Part shown: positions 24,611 to 32,872 of the stretch, piece by piece | Layout of the letters: every line of letters starts with the position of its first letter | How positions within the stretch are numbered: the stretch's first letter is position 1 | Source of the DNA: an uncultured bacterium | GTDB lineage: Bacteria > Bacillota_I > Bacilli_A > RF39 > UBA660 | DNA: 33,242 nucleotides | Direction: 5' to 3' | NCBI GenBank assembly: GCA_949296705.1 | Contig: CASFOW010000077.1 | Coordinates: forward strand, 1-33,242 | Program-made: the position numbers and the translations under genes | Notes under the pieces: model-generated | The model's input: the letters and a program-made list of their open reading frames with translations, nothing else | The model's database searches: none | What the model was told of the DNA's origin: nothing

Positions 24611-26233
24611 TTAGTTTTTGTTCGTATATGCTTGTTCTCTTAATTTATTTACTTCTTTATTTTCTAGATATTCATCGAATGGTAAGCGTCTATCGATAAT
24701 GCCAGTTGGTAAAATCTCGATAATACGATTAGCGACTGTACTGGTAAATTGATGATCGTGAGAAGTAAATAAAACTTCTGAATCGTATTTTATTAAGCCA
24801 TTATTTAAGGCAGTAATGCTTTCCAAGTCTAAGTGGTTAGTTGGTTCGTCGAGAATTAAAAAATTACTTGCTTCTAGCATACATTTTGATAGCATACAAC
24901 GCATCTTTTCTCCACCCGATAAAACGGGAACCTTTTTAAATACTTCTTCACCAGAGAATAACATTCTACCTAGGAAACTACGTAGGACTGTCTCATCATC
25001 GACATGATAATATTTTCCCATCCATTCCATAATCGTCTCATCACTCTGGAAGTAATCCGTATTATCTTGAGGAATATAACTCTTGGTGATGGTCTTACCC
25101 CAAATCACTTCTCCCCTATCTGGTAATAATTCACCCATTAGAATTTTAAACAAGGTTGTTTTAGCGATATCGTCCCTACCTACAAACGCAATTTTATCGC
25201 CTTTTAATACCGTAAAAGAAACTTTATCTAATACTTTTCTACCTTCTATCGTCTTGGTTAAATTTTTTACGGTTAGAATTTCTTTACCTGATGGTTTTTC
25301 TGGTTTAAAGTCAATATATGGATATTTTCTAGAAGAAGGAACAATTTCCTCCAGTTCGATTTTTTCTAACATTTTCTTTCTACTCGTTGCTTGTTTACTC
25401 TTAGAAGCATTAGCTGAAAATCTAGCAATGAAATCTTGTAATTCTTTAATCTTTTCTTCTTTCTTTTTATTTTGTTCTTTCATCTGTTTTAACGCTAATT
25501 GACTAGATTCATACCAGAAATCATAATTACCAATGTATAATTTCATTTTACTATAGTCGATATCGACGATATGGGTACAAACTTTATTTAAGAAATGGCG
25601 GTCGTGGGAAACAACGATGACAGTATTTGGATAATTAATTAGGAATTCTTCTAGCCAATCGATAGCTTCCATATCTAAGTTGTTGGTTGGTTCATCTAAA
25701 AGAAGAATATCGGGGTTACCAAATAAAGCTTGGGCAAGGAGAACTTTTACCTTTAACTTGGCAGGAATTTCCTTCATCAAACTATAATGAAGCTCAACCG
25801 GAATTCCCAAAGCAGATAACAATTCTCCAGCTTCACTTTCTGCTTCCCAGCCATTCATCTCCGCAAATTCTGCTTCTAATTCAGCAAGGCGCATTCCATC
25901 TTCATCGCTAAACTCAGTTTGCGCATACATTTTTTCTTTTTCTTGCATAATAGAATAGAGTTTCGTATTTCCCATGATAACGGTATTAACAACCGAAAAT
26001 TCTTCATAGGCAAAATGATCTTGTTTTAATACCGAAATTCTCTCTCCCTTAGTAACAATAATCTCCCCACTTGTCGTATCAATCTCTCCACTTAATAATT
26101 TTAAGAATGTCGATTTACCGGCACCATTAGCTCCAATAATTCCATAACAGTTACCTGGTGTGAATTTGATATTGACATCTTCAAATAATGTTCTTTTTCC
26201 AAAACGTAATGTTACATTTTTTGCACTTATCAT
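24611..26233 (-). CDS. ABC-F family ATPase (YkpA/YbiT-type)
   Basis: 540 aa from ATG 26233 (MISAKNVTLRFG), preceded by AGGAATG; an in-frame ATG 12 codons upstream lies in the leader. There are two ABC domains joined by a lysine-rich linker (about 240-320) and no membrane domain, so it is a soluble ribosome-associated ABC-F protein. Walker A1 is GANGAGKST; the first signature loop is degenerate (EIPAKLKVKV) before LLLDEPTNNLD. In domain 2 the P-loop is degenerate too (GRDDIAKTT), while LSGGEKMR and LILDEPTNHLD are intact. Such deviations are usual in the YkpA/YbiT subfamily, which acts in translation rather than as a classic drug-resistance factor. Confidence 0.9.
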   Translation of the reverse strand: MISAKNVTLRFGKRTLFEDVNIKFTPGNCYGIIGANGAGKSTFLKLLSGEIDTTSGEIIVTKGERISVLKQDHFAYEEFSVVNTVIMGNTKLYSIMQEKEKMYAQTEFSDEDGMRLAELEAEFAEMNGWEAESEAGELLSALGIPVELHYSLMKEIPAKLKVKVLLAQALFGNPDILLLDEPTNNLDMEAIDWLEEFLINYPNTVIVVSHDRHFLNKVCTHIVDIDYSKMKLYIGNYDFWYESSQLALKQMKEQNKKKEEKIKELQDFIARFSANASKSKQATSRKKMLEKIELEEIVPSSRKYPYIDFKPEKPSGKEILTVKNLTKTIEGRKVLDKVSFTVLKGDKIAFVGRDDIAKTTLFKILMGELLPDRGEVIWGKTITKSYIPQDNTDYFQSDETIMEWMGKYYHVDDETVLRSFLGRMLFSGEEVFKKVPVLSGGEKMRCMLSKCMLEASNFLILDEPTNHLDLESITALNNGLIKYDSEVLFTSHDHQFTSTVANRIIEILPTGIIDRRLPFDEYLENKEVNKLREQAYTNKN

Positions 26234-26323
26234 ATTAAGATCATTCCTTTCCCTACATTCAAGACACATATAGCTACGAAAAAAATAATTTTCTTTCAGA
26301 TTATCCCTCTAAAACTATTCCTA

Positions 26324-26352
26324 ATTTTACTATATTTTTAGCGGATAATCAA
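26324..26352 (-). promoter_or_regulatory. Sigma-A promoter of the ABC-F gene
   Basis: TTGATT (26347-26352), 17-bp spacer, TAAAAT (26324-26329). The leader is about 85 nt and contains the short in-frame ATG TGT CTT... extension, which might be translated as a leader. Confidence 0.65.
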
Positions 26353-26368
26353 TAAAAACCCAAAGAAA

Positions 26369-26394
26369 AAAAGGAATAAGATTTTACTCCTTTT
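26369..26394 (-). terminator. Terminator after the coiled-coil gene
   Basis: AAAAGGAGTAA / TTATTCCTTTT (26384-26394 and 26369-26379) pair over 11 bp with one G-T wobble, a 4-nt loop and a T-run. Confidence 0.8.
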
Positions 26395-26402
26395 ATTATT
26401 TT

Positions 26403-27140
26403 TTATTTTGAGTTAGGAATTTGATTATTACTAGCAATTAAACTAGCATAATCAAGCCTAATAAGTGGTTCATTGATTAAATCGTAAGAAGTAGTAGTTC
26501 CTCTCATCACTAATCGTTGTTTACGTTCCAAAAAGTTTTTCATTCCTGCATCATAAAGGGTATTTACACCAATTTCTCCGAATTCTTTGGCAGCATGATA
26601 AAAAGTATCATAGATTTTAATCATTTCTTCTTTAATTTCTGATTTACTCTTTTCTTTTCTTGGTATTCTATCCGTAATTTGTTTTTCCATATCTAGATAC
26701 TCTTCTAAGTAAGAAACTACTTTATCTGTCATGATATTTAATGTTTCCATGTCAGCTTCTCCATTATTGATTTTTACAATGACACTTTTTCTTTCAATCG
26801 CATCCATTACATTAGCGATAGTATATTCATCAGTTGTTTGCCATAAAACTAATGGTACTCTTTTTAATTCTTCTACTTGTTGAATAGTTTCTCGTCTTAA
26901 ACGATCTATCTCTGCGATTTTTAAAGCATTAGCTTCATAATTTTCTAATAAAAGTTCTACTTCTTTTTCCTTCATTTCATTAATTTTTTGTTCTAATTTT
27001 CTAATTTCTAAATTTTTTTCTTGACCGGCTGTCATTGTAGCTGAAAATACCTTGCCATCTATTTGTTTTTTTGTATTAAAATAGTATTGCTTATCTCTTG
27101 TAGCCATATTTTCATAATAATTAAATACTCTTCTTAACAT
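26403..27140 (-). CDS. Coiled-coil cytosolic protein of unknown function
   Basis: 245 aa from ATG 27140 (MLRRVFNYYENMATRDKQYY), with AGGAAAGAG upstream. The open frame extends 48 codons further, but that part spans the -10 promoter element and cannot be translated from this transcript. Residues 35-90 are a charged coiled coil (KLEQKINEMKEKEVELLLEN). The rest is helical, with a basic patch DRIPRKEKSKSEIKEEM (about 160-176). No membrane, signal or catalytic motif is visible. I do not recognise the family. It has its own promoter and terminator, so it is monocistronic. Confidence 0.65.
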   Translation of the reverse strand: MLRRVFNYYENMATRDKQYYFNTKKQIDGKVFSATMTAGQEKNLEIRKLEQKINEMKEKEVELLLENYEANALKIAEIDRLRRETIQQVEELKRVPLVLWQTTDEYTIANVMDAIERKSVIVKINNGEADMETLNIMTDKVVSYLEEYLDMEKQITDRIPRKEKSKSEIKEEMIKIYDTFYHAAKEFGEIGVNTLYDAGMKNFLERKQRLVMRGTTTSYDLINEPLIRLDYASLIASNNQIPNSK

Positions 27141-27259
27141 ATTTATCTCTTTCCTTTCTGCTTTTCTTTTATTTAATGACGTGATTTTATCTTCTTGCCA
27201 ACTTAGAATCATCCAAGAAATATTTTGGTCATTTGTTTTCCTTTTTACTGCGTTCGTTA

Positions 27260-27265
27260 TTATAC
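27260..27265 (-). promoter_or_regulatory. Extended -10 promoter element of the coiled-coil gene
   Basis: TGGTATAAT on the minus strand (TATAAT at 27260-27265 with the TGN extension). No convincing -35 box lies at 16-18 bp, consistent with an extended -10 promoter. The leader would be about 110 nt. Confidence 0.5.
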
Positions 27266-27334
27266 CAATTAGTAGGAAAAACAAGTTAAATAAACTTCTA
27301 GTCAGGTAAAAATTTCTCGTTACTTTTGACTCAC

Positions 27335-27811
27335 TTATTTTCTTTTTTTCTTATATTCTAAATAATGATATTGATTGGTTAATTCAAAACCTGCTTGATC
27401 AGCTGCATAGATACTAGCTAAATTGGTGGGATTAACTCTAGCAATGATTTCAGAAAATTGTAATTCTTGTGGAGCTTTATCCGATAATAAATAGTCTGTA
27501 AATTCACGTACTAAATTTTTCCCAAAATCGTAATTACGATATCTTTTTTCTATCGCACACTCTATCTCAGCACTTTCAGAAAGACAAAATGGTACTTTCC
27601 ATACTTTGATGAATCCAATCTTATTGTTCCCAAAATAGGAAATGTAAGGATGAATATTACTTTTCACTTCTACTAAAGTTAAGATCATATCAGGTAGTAC
27701 TTCTTGAATAGAATTATCTTGATAAAGCCTACTTAAGTAATCCCAGTGGGATTGATTATTTCCATCTACTCTTTCTAAGCGATATGTTGGCAAAAAGATC
27801 TCTTTAGTCAT
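27335..27811 (-). CDS. GNAT-family N-acetyltransferase
   Basis: 158 aa from ATG 27811 (MTKEIFLPTYRLERVDG), with AGGGG 8 nt upstream. The GNAT fold is visible: IGFIKVWKV (beta4), ECAIEKRYRNYDFGKNLVRE containing the acetyl-CoA loop in variant form (R-Y-R-N-Y-D-F-G-K instead of R/QxxGxG/A), and the C-terminal IARVNPTNLASIYAADQAGFE, the family's NxxSxxxxxKxGF-type helix. It transfers acetyl from acetyl-CoA to an unknown amine acceptor. It is monocistronic by the look of its promoter; no strong terminator follows. Confidence 0.8.
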   Translation of the reverse strand: MTKEIFLPTYRLERVDGNNQSHWDYLSRLYQDNSIQEVLPDMILTLVEVKSNIHPYISYFGNNKIGFIKVWKVPFCLSESAEIECAIEKRYRNYDFGKNLVREFTDYLLSDKAPQELQFSEIIARVNPTNLASIYAADQAGFELTNQYHYLEYKKKRK

Positions 27812-27840
27812 TTTAGTTTCCCCTTTCAAAAGCGAGGGCT

Positions 27841-27869
27841 ATTATAGCATATTTTCTAACAAAAAGCAA
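27841..27869 (-). promoter_or_regulatory. Sigma-A promoter of the GNAT gene
   Basis: TTGCTT (27864-27869), 17-bp spacer, TATAAT (27841-27846). The element closely resembles the lonA promoter (TTGCTTTTT and ATGCTATAAT in both). Confidence 0.75.
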
Positions 27870-27892
27870 AAAAACTTCCTTTTAACTGCACA

Positions 27893-27930
27893 AAAAAACA
27901 ATATCCTTCTATCCGAAGAATATCGTTTTT
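27893..27930 (-). terminator. Terminator of the dedA-rmuC operon
   Basis: Minus-strand AAAACGATATTCTTC and GAAGGATATTGTTTT pair over 13-15 bp with two G-T wobbles, a 5-nt loop and a long T-run. It lies about 130 nt past the stop of the secreted-protein gene; the interval 27931-28064 shows no ORF. Confidence 0.75.
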
Positions 27931-28064
27931 ACAATTACCTAGTTATAGAATGATTTTAGTTATTTACAACAGTATAAGAATTTAAAAATTGCTTTAAAGT
28001 AGTCGCAGCTTATTATAACTTGCTTCACTCAGCTTTTTTACACCAAAGTTATAACATCTATTAA

Positions 28065-29261
28065 TTACCAACTTCCACAGGATAGCTGAAATCGTTCACA
28101 TATCTCTTTAGTTAGTGGTACACTAAGATCACCTGCTCTAGTATCAAAAATTAACTTCTGACCATTATAGTTAGCAGTAGTTAAAGTATCCTTGTAAAAA
28201 GTTAATGGTATAATTGGATTTAAATTAGAAGCTAAATGCTTAGTACAACGACTATCTCCAATACAAGTAGCATAATAAGTACCTTTTAGTTCAATGGAAT
28301 AAAATGAACCTAATGAATAGCTACTATCATTACAATAACTAATGCCATTAGAATCAGTCATTACTTGGCTTTCTGTACAATACATTCCAAAAGCAATACT
28401 ATATGTATCCGTATTAAGATTATAATCACTAATTCCTACCTTAATTATTTCATCAATTGGTTCCGAAATCACCACCTCATCCACCTTTTCTCTGGAGATT
28501 TCTTGACCTTTATCATCAAAAGTCAATAAATATTTTACACTCTTACTGCCATTTTGTCCTTTTTGAAATACTATTCTTGTTCCTCTTAAACTATTTATAT
28601 TTTCTTCTTCTAATATTTGATAAGGAATTTCTTCTTGAATAATTTCTTCTTTTGTCGTCCTATTTTCCTTTTTATTTACATCTTCCTTTTCCTCTTTATT
28701 ATTAACCTTAGTATCTTCCTGTTGATTGTTAGTATTTTGTATTTGAATATTACTGTTTTCTTTAATTTCAACTTTAATATAACCTAAATAATTCCCAGAA
28801 TCCTTTTGTAAAGCAATATGATGTTTACCTAAATCGATATCTGTTTTTTCCAAAGCTTCTTTTAAACCATCAATAAATCTTTTTCCATTTTCTTCTTTTA
28901 CAATAAAATATCCTAAAAATTTAGGTTCAGAATAAATCCATACCGCAATTTTTTCGCCTGTCTTAACGGCAATATCATTAGAAAATTCTATTTTGTCCTC
29001 ACTAATTACCGGATTGGTAATTTCTGATACATTATTCAATAATTCCATAGTGTTGTTATATTCATTAATTATAGGCTGTTCTGAGGAAGATGATGAATTT
29101 TCTTGAATCGGGTTAGTTTCTTCTTTTACTTGATTAGTTTCTGTTATTTCTATTTGTTCTGTTTTTACCATTGAACGATAATTATCTATCTTTAATCCTA
29201 CTAGGATAACTGATAAACCTGATAATAGAAATATTCCCGCTATATACCACAATTTTTTCAT
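28065..29261 (-). CDS. Secreted or anchored protein with a cysteine-rich C-terminal domain
   Basis: 398 aa from ATG 29261 (MKKLWYIAGIFLLSGLSVIL), 2 nt after the preceding gene's stop; an upstream TTG at 29297 lies inside that gene. It has an N-terminal signal anchor (4-24) without a lipobox. A Gln/Glu/Ser/Asn-rich linker follows (about 30-65), then a folded segment (about 75-170) and a second charged linker rich in N, E, K and T (about 175-215). The C-terminal domain (about 225-398) has six cysteines in pairs (CTES, YCND, ATCIGDSRC, KEICERF, LSCGSW) that could form three disulfides. This is unusual for a low-GC Gram-positive surface protein. Family not recognised. Last gene of the dedA-rmuC operon. 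Confidence 0.7.
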   Translation of the reverse strand: MKKLWYIAGIFLLSGLSVILVGLKIDNYRSMVKTEQIEITETNQVKEETNPIQENSSSSSEQPIINEYNNTMELLNNVSEITNPVISEDKIEFSNDIAVKTGEKIAVWIYSEPKFLGYFIVKEENGKRFIDGLKEALEKTDIDLGKHHIALQKDSGNYLGYIKVEIKENSNIQIQNTNNQQEDTKVNNKEEKEDVNKKENRTTKEEIIQEEIPYQILEEENINSLRGTRIVFQKGQNGSKSVKYLLTFDDKGQEISREKVDEVVISEPIDEIIKVGISDYNLNTDTYSIAFGMYCTESQVMTDSNGISYCNDSSYSLGSFYSIELKGTYYATCIGDSRCTKHLASNLNPIIPLTFYKDTLTTANYNGQKLIFDTRAGDLSVPLTKEICERFQLSCGSW

Positions 29262-29263
29262 TT

Positions 29264-29536
29264 TCAATCTTCTCTTTCTAAGCTCATTTTTAAGCAACTA
29301 CTTGCTAGTAACACAATAATAATCGCAAATACCGTAGGAACAACGATAAATAAAGCAATCGGTATTACTTGGTTCATTCCGGCAAATATAAAGCCTGGTA
29401 TCGAAAGGAGTTCTAAAATAAATAGAACGATTAGAACTCTTAAAAATAATTTCCGATGATCTTTTTTTACTTTTTCTTTCTTTGGTTTAGTTTCTTTTAC
29501 CTTTTTTTCTTTTTCTCTTTTTTCTTTTTTTACCAT
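29264..29536 (-). CDS. Small membrane protein with a lysine-rich N-terminus
   Basis: 90 aa. Residues 1-28 are almost entirely Lys/Glu (KKEKREKEKKVKETK...), followed by two hydrophobic segments (about 30-52 and 55-80) and an acidic end (LERED). AGGAGGAG precedes the ATG, so the gene is likely real. It lies 12 nt after the DUF2238-like gene and 2 nt before the secreted-protein gene. Function unknown; an accessory of one of its membrane neighbours is possible. Confidence 0.7.
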   Translation of the reverse strand: MVKKEKREKEKKVKETKPKKEKVKKDHRKLFLRVLIVLFILELLSIPGFIFAGMNQVIPIALFIVVPTVFAIIIVLLASSCLKMSLERED

Positions 29537-29548
29537 AATTTACTCCTC

Positions 29549-30157
29549 CTATAATACATGATCTAATTTTTTCATAAATTGATCTTTCTTTACTTTGACT
29601 TCAATAAAATAATAAATACAAAATAGAATGGATCCGAAAAACGCAATTAACATATCTCCCATTGTATCATCCACACCGGTTTCTTTCACCCACTGAGTAT
29701 CTCCTCCTAATATTTTATCGGATGCGAATTCAAAGAATTCCCAGAATGAAGCAATCATTAAGCCAAAGGCAATCATGAAGATAATATGAAACCACATTAA
29801 TTCTTTTCTTAATAAGTGATTCTTCTTCAAGATAATTAAGGCAACTACCATCATCACAATTCCTGAAATTAGATGGGCAAATAAGTCAAACCAACTAATC
29901 TTATAGTACCATCCTAAAATACTACCCAAGATAAGAGCAATCAGTACAAACAAGTAATAAAATATTTTTAAGGTTTCACTCATCTCATACTTTAAAATTT
30001 TCTTAATCAGAAAAGGTCCAGCAGTAACCGGAATAATCGCTAAAGTAGTTAATATCTTTGAAGTAGTCATCGTACTTCCATAATTCATTAGTTGAAAAAA
30101 CATAATTCCTATATATAAAACAATAAAACCGGTATTGATGATTTTTAATTTATTCAT
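29549..30157 (-). CDS. Integral membrane protein, DUF2238/YjdF-like
   Basis: 202 aa with about six membrane spans. Conserved motifs are WFDLFAHLISGIVMMV (about 89-104), FWEFFEFASDK (about 138-148) and DDTMGDMLIAFFGSILF (about 163-179). The D-H and W-E-x-x-E and D-x-M-x-D-M pattern is that of the DUF2238/YjdF family, whose function is not established. ATG 30157 overlaps the rmuC end by 8 nt, with GGAGG 9 nt upstream. Confidence 0.7.
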   Translation of the reverse strand: MNKLKIINTGFIVLYIGIMFFQLMNYGSTMTTSKILTTLAIIPVTAGPFLIKKILKYEMSETLKIFYYLFVLIALILGSILGWYYKISWFDLFAHLISGIVMMVVALIILKKNHLLRKELMWFHIIFMIAFGLMIASFWEFFEFASDKILGGDTQWVKETGVDDTMGDMLIAFFGSILFCIYYFIEVKVKKDQFMKKLDHVL

Positions 30158-31190
30158 CTTGTTTATCCTCCAATTTATTAACTTCTACTTGACTGATAGA
30201 ATCGAACTTTCTAGTAATTTTTTCGGTTGTGATATAAACATTTTCTACATCCTTATTCACCATCTGGATACTTTTTGCTAAATGATCCCATCTTTCCTTA
30301 TAACGAGAAAATTCGACACCTAATTTTTTTAACTCTTCGTGAATAATCGAAGTATACTGATCTCGTTCAATATTTTTTATAATCATCTGAATTACACTTA
30401 GAGTAGAAATCAAAGTGGTAGGAGAAGTAATCCAAACCTTTTTCTTGTAAGCATACTCCAATAAATCAGTGTGATAGGCATTGATCTCTGCGAATATCGC
30501 TTCAGCTGGTAAAAACATGATAGCCTGATCAGAGGTAATACCAGGAATAATATATTTACTACTAATCGCATCGATATGCTTTTTGACATCAATTTTAAAT
30601 TGTCTTTCATGAATTGCGCGATCCGTTTTTGATAAATTTCTATCTACCATTTGTTGATAATTTTCTAAAGGAAACTTCGAATCAATCGCAATCATTCCTA
30701 GGGGGTTAGGGGCATAGAGTATGCAGTCGGCAATCGTACCATTAGGAAGCGGGCATTGAAGTCGATATATTTTATCATTCTTTTCGCCAAAGACATTAGA
30801 AAGAATATGTTTTAGATTGACTTCTCCATATATTCCCCTACTCTTTTTATCCGTTAAAATACTCTGTAAAGAAACAATATCGGTCGATAATGTTTCGATC
30901 TTTTTCTGAGCTTCATCGATCCTACTTAACCGATCTAAGACATTTTGAAAGGTACGATTCGTTTTATCGAAATTCTCATTAATTCTTTCATTAACTTTAT
31001 GATTAATTTCCGTTAACTTCGTTTCTAATTTCTCATTTACTTGAATAAAGTTTTGGTTCATCTCTTTGATGATATCCACTTCAAATCGTCCTAATCTCTC
31101 TGTCATATCACTATTATCCTTTTTTCGAAATAAAAGAATCACTAATAAAATTAAATTACACACTAACAGTCCAACAATAATATACTCCAT
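30150..31190 (-). CDS. rmuC: RmuC-family DNA recombination protein
   Basis: 346 aa. An N-terminal membrane anchor (4-22) is followed by a long coiled coil (about 30-110) and then the RmuC nuclease-like core: GIYGEVNLKHIL, ADCILYAPN, MIAIDSKFPLENYQQM, AIMFLPAEAIFAEI and ITSPTTLISTL. RmuC proteins are predicted PD-(D/E)xK-fold nucleases that limit inversions between short repeats. It lies 2 nt after the DedA-like gene and overlaps the next gene by 8 nt, so it is in the middle of an operon. Confidence 0.93.
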   Translation of the reverse strand: MEYIIVGLLVCNLILLVILLFRKKDNSDMTERLGRFEVDIIKEMNQNFIQVNEKLETKLTEINHKVNERINENFDKTNRTFQNVLDRLSRIDEAQKKIETLSTDIVSLQSILTDKKSRGIYGEVNLKHILSNVFGEKNDKIYRLQCPLPNGTIADCILYAPNPLGMIAIDSKFPLENYQQMVDRNLSKTDRAIHERQFKIDVKKHIDAISSKYIIPGITSDQAIMFLPAEAIFAEINAYHTDLLEYAYKKKVWITSPTTLISTLSVIQMIIKNIERDQYTSIIHEELKKLGVEFSRYKERWDHLAKSIQMVNKDVENVYITTEKITRKFDSISQVEVNKLEDKQDE

Positions 31191-31192
31191 AA

Positions 31193-31774
31193 TTATCTAA
31201 CCTTCCATTTCTTTTCAATTTTTCTAGAGACAATAAACGTAATAGTTAAAAGAAGAAATATTTTGATCATAATCGTAATATCCGTTAAACTTTCTAATAG
31301 TGTGGTGCCAATATATCCCCAAAAATAAACCATGACTATTTTTCCAATCAATAAAGCCAAAAAGAATTTTTCTATTTTCATATGGGATATTCCCGATGCG
31401 ATATTGATTAAAAAGGCAGGAGAAAACGGTAAAGCAATCAAAGTAACTAAACTACTAAATTTCGCACTACTAATCTTTTTGGTTAATGTCTTTAGCGTTT
31501 CACTATCTTTTCTTTTGATAAAACGATACCATTTCTTTTGTAAGAAAAAGCGAAAGATAAGAAACGAAAGCATGCACCCAACTACCGTCGATAACCAAGA
31601 AATGATTAAACCAAAAACATTTCCATAGCTAACCATATTTAACGTAATAAATACTGATAATGGTAACATCGGAATAATAGATTCCGCAATAATTAAAAGA
31701 ACTCCCGCAATAGGACCATAACCGATTAAAAAACTAGTAGTACTAGAAACAAAGCCATCGACAAGTTCTTTCAT
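31193..31774 (-). CDS. DedA/TVP38-family (SNARE-associated) membrane protein
   Basis: 193 aa from ATG 31774; the GTG three codons upstream forms part of the ribosome site AGGTGAAGG. About five membrane segments; the conserved E-S-I-I-P-M-L-P-L-S (about 31-40) and ALPFSPAFLINIASGISHM (about 114-132) correspond to the family's E-x-x-x-P-x-P and F-x-R/S-x-x-P-x-x-x-x-N-x-x-A-G motifs. The arginine usual in the second motif is absent (ALPFSP). DedA proteins flip lipid carriers such as undecaprenyl phosphate or phospholipids. First gene of a five-gene operon. Confidence 0.85.
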   Translation of the reverse strand: MKELVDGFVSSTTSFLIGYGPIAGVLLIIAESIIPMLPLSVFITLNMVSYGNVFGLIISWLSTVVGCMLSFLIFRFFLQKKWYRFIKRKDSETLKTLTKKISSAKFSSLVTLIALPFSPAFLINIASGISHMKIEKFFLALLIGKIVMVYFWGYIGTTLLESLTDITIMIKIFLLLTITFIVSRKIEKKWKVR

Positions 31775-31792
31775 ATCCTTCACCTAGTATAT

Positions 31793-31798
31793 ATTATA
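31793..31798 (-). promoter_or_regulatory. -10 element of the dedA-rmuC operon
   Basis: TATAAT on the minus strand at 31793-31798, 10 nt before the AGGTG ribosome site. The leader would be very short. A -35 box is not convincing (TTTATA at 16 bp). The stretch 31799-31940 holds no gene. Confidence 0.45.
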
Positions 31799-31940
31799 CC
31801 TTGTTTTTATGGTTTATAAAAGTGAAATAAAAAACTAACTAAATTTTTACTTTAAAGAACAATCTTTATTTTGTATACTTAAATATTTTTATCTGCCTAT
31901 ACTTATATATGCTTCAAGAAATAATTCTTTCCAATAGAAA

Positions 31941-31977
31941 AAGACGTAAATTGTTTACTTTTTAAATTTTACGACTT
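31941..31977 (-). terminator. Terminator after the DUF4143 ATPase remnant
   Basis: AAGTCGTAAAATT / AATTTACGTCTT (31965-31977 and 31941-31952) pair with one bulge and one mismatch, and are followed by TTTTC on the minus strand, 11 nt past the ATPase stop. Confidence 0.6.
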
Positions 31978-31987
31978 CTCTATATTT

Positions 31988-32872
31988 TTATTTTTCTTTT
32001 AATAACCAATCTATAACATTGATTTTAGTAATTCCATCATAATCTGCTTCTAAATCCATATCCAAAGTTAATAAATATTTTGGATAATGATCTCCAGTTT
32101 TTTGTAGTGCACGTAATTCTCGTTCTAGAACCTTTTCTTCTCTTACGGTTAAAGCAACCTGATAGTACTTAAGTCCTTCCCTATTTTTCGCCACAAAATC
32201 TACTTCTAAATCATCTACTTTTCCAATATATACCGTGTATCCTCTTCTTAATAGTTCAAGAAAAACAATATTTTCTAAAATATGCCCCATATCACTATCT
32301 GCTTTTTTCCCTAATAAATAACTTCTTAACCCAGAATCTACTGAATAATATTTATAATCTCTAGCTAATAAGTTTTTTCCTTTAACGTCAAACCGCTCAA
32401 CTTTATAGATTAAAAAACTTTCTACAAAAGCACTAATATAATTTTCTACTGTATGATTACTGATTGAAAGACCACGACTAGTTAAAGTATCACTAATTTT
32501 TTTGGTTGATATAGAACTACCTATACTATCAAATATAAATTTTAAAATACTCTCTAAAATCATTTTATCTTTGATATTATTTCTGAGCATAATATCTTTA
32601 TATACTATAGTTGAAAAAATTCCATCTAAATATTTATCCAAATCATTGGGATTTGTTTTAATGATATCAATATTTCCTGGCATACCACCATTTTTCATGT
32701 AGTTTAAAAAAAGCTGATAATCATTTTTATCGCCAAATGCTGTTCGATATTCTTTAAAAGATAGTGGTAGCATTTTTATTTCTATATATCTTCCTGATAG
32801 AAGTGTTGCGAGTTCACCAGATAACAAATAAGCATTAGAACCTGCAATATATACATCTACATTCTTTTTTAT
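31988..32872 (-). pseudogene. DUF4143 (AAA_14-type) ATPase, 5' part removed by an IS
   Basis: The surviving about 295 codons begin IKKNVDVYIAGSNAYLLSGE, the sensor-1 strand (hITGSN) after Walker B of AAA_14 ATPases. They run on through ATLLSGRYIEIKMLPLSFKEY, NGGMPG and the winged-helix DUF4143 part (YKDIMLRNNIKDK, SNHTVENYISA) to the PD-(D/E)xK-like end (VFLELLRRGYTVYIG, EVDFVAKN). The N-terminal ~110 residues with Walker A and B are missing; the reading frame runs without a start codon into the IS sequence at about 32872-32885. An internal TTG at 32827 could restart translation, but the product would have no ATP site. The rest may lie beyond the IS, outside this window. Confidence 0.85.

Noticed and set aside
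25083-25502. 139-codon plus-strand open frame
   Set aside because: It lies wholly antisense to the ABC-F gene, has no ribosome site and no family resemblance.
27141-27284. N-terminal extension with a hydrophobic start for the coiled-coil protein
   Set aside because: It overlaps the TGGTATAAT promoter, while ATG 27140 has a good ribosome site.
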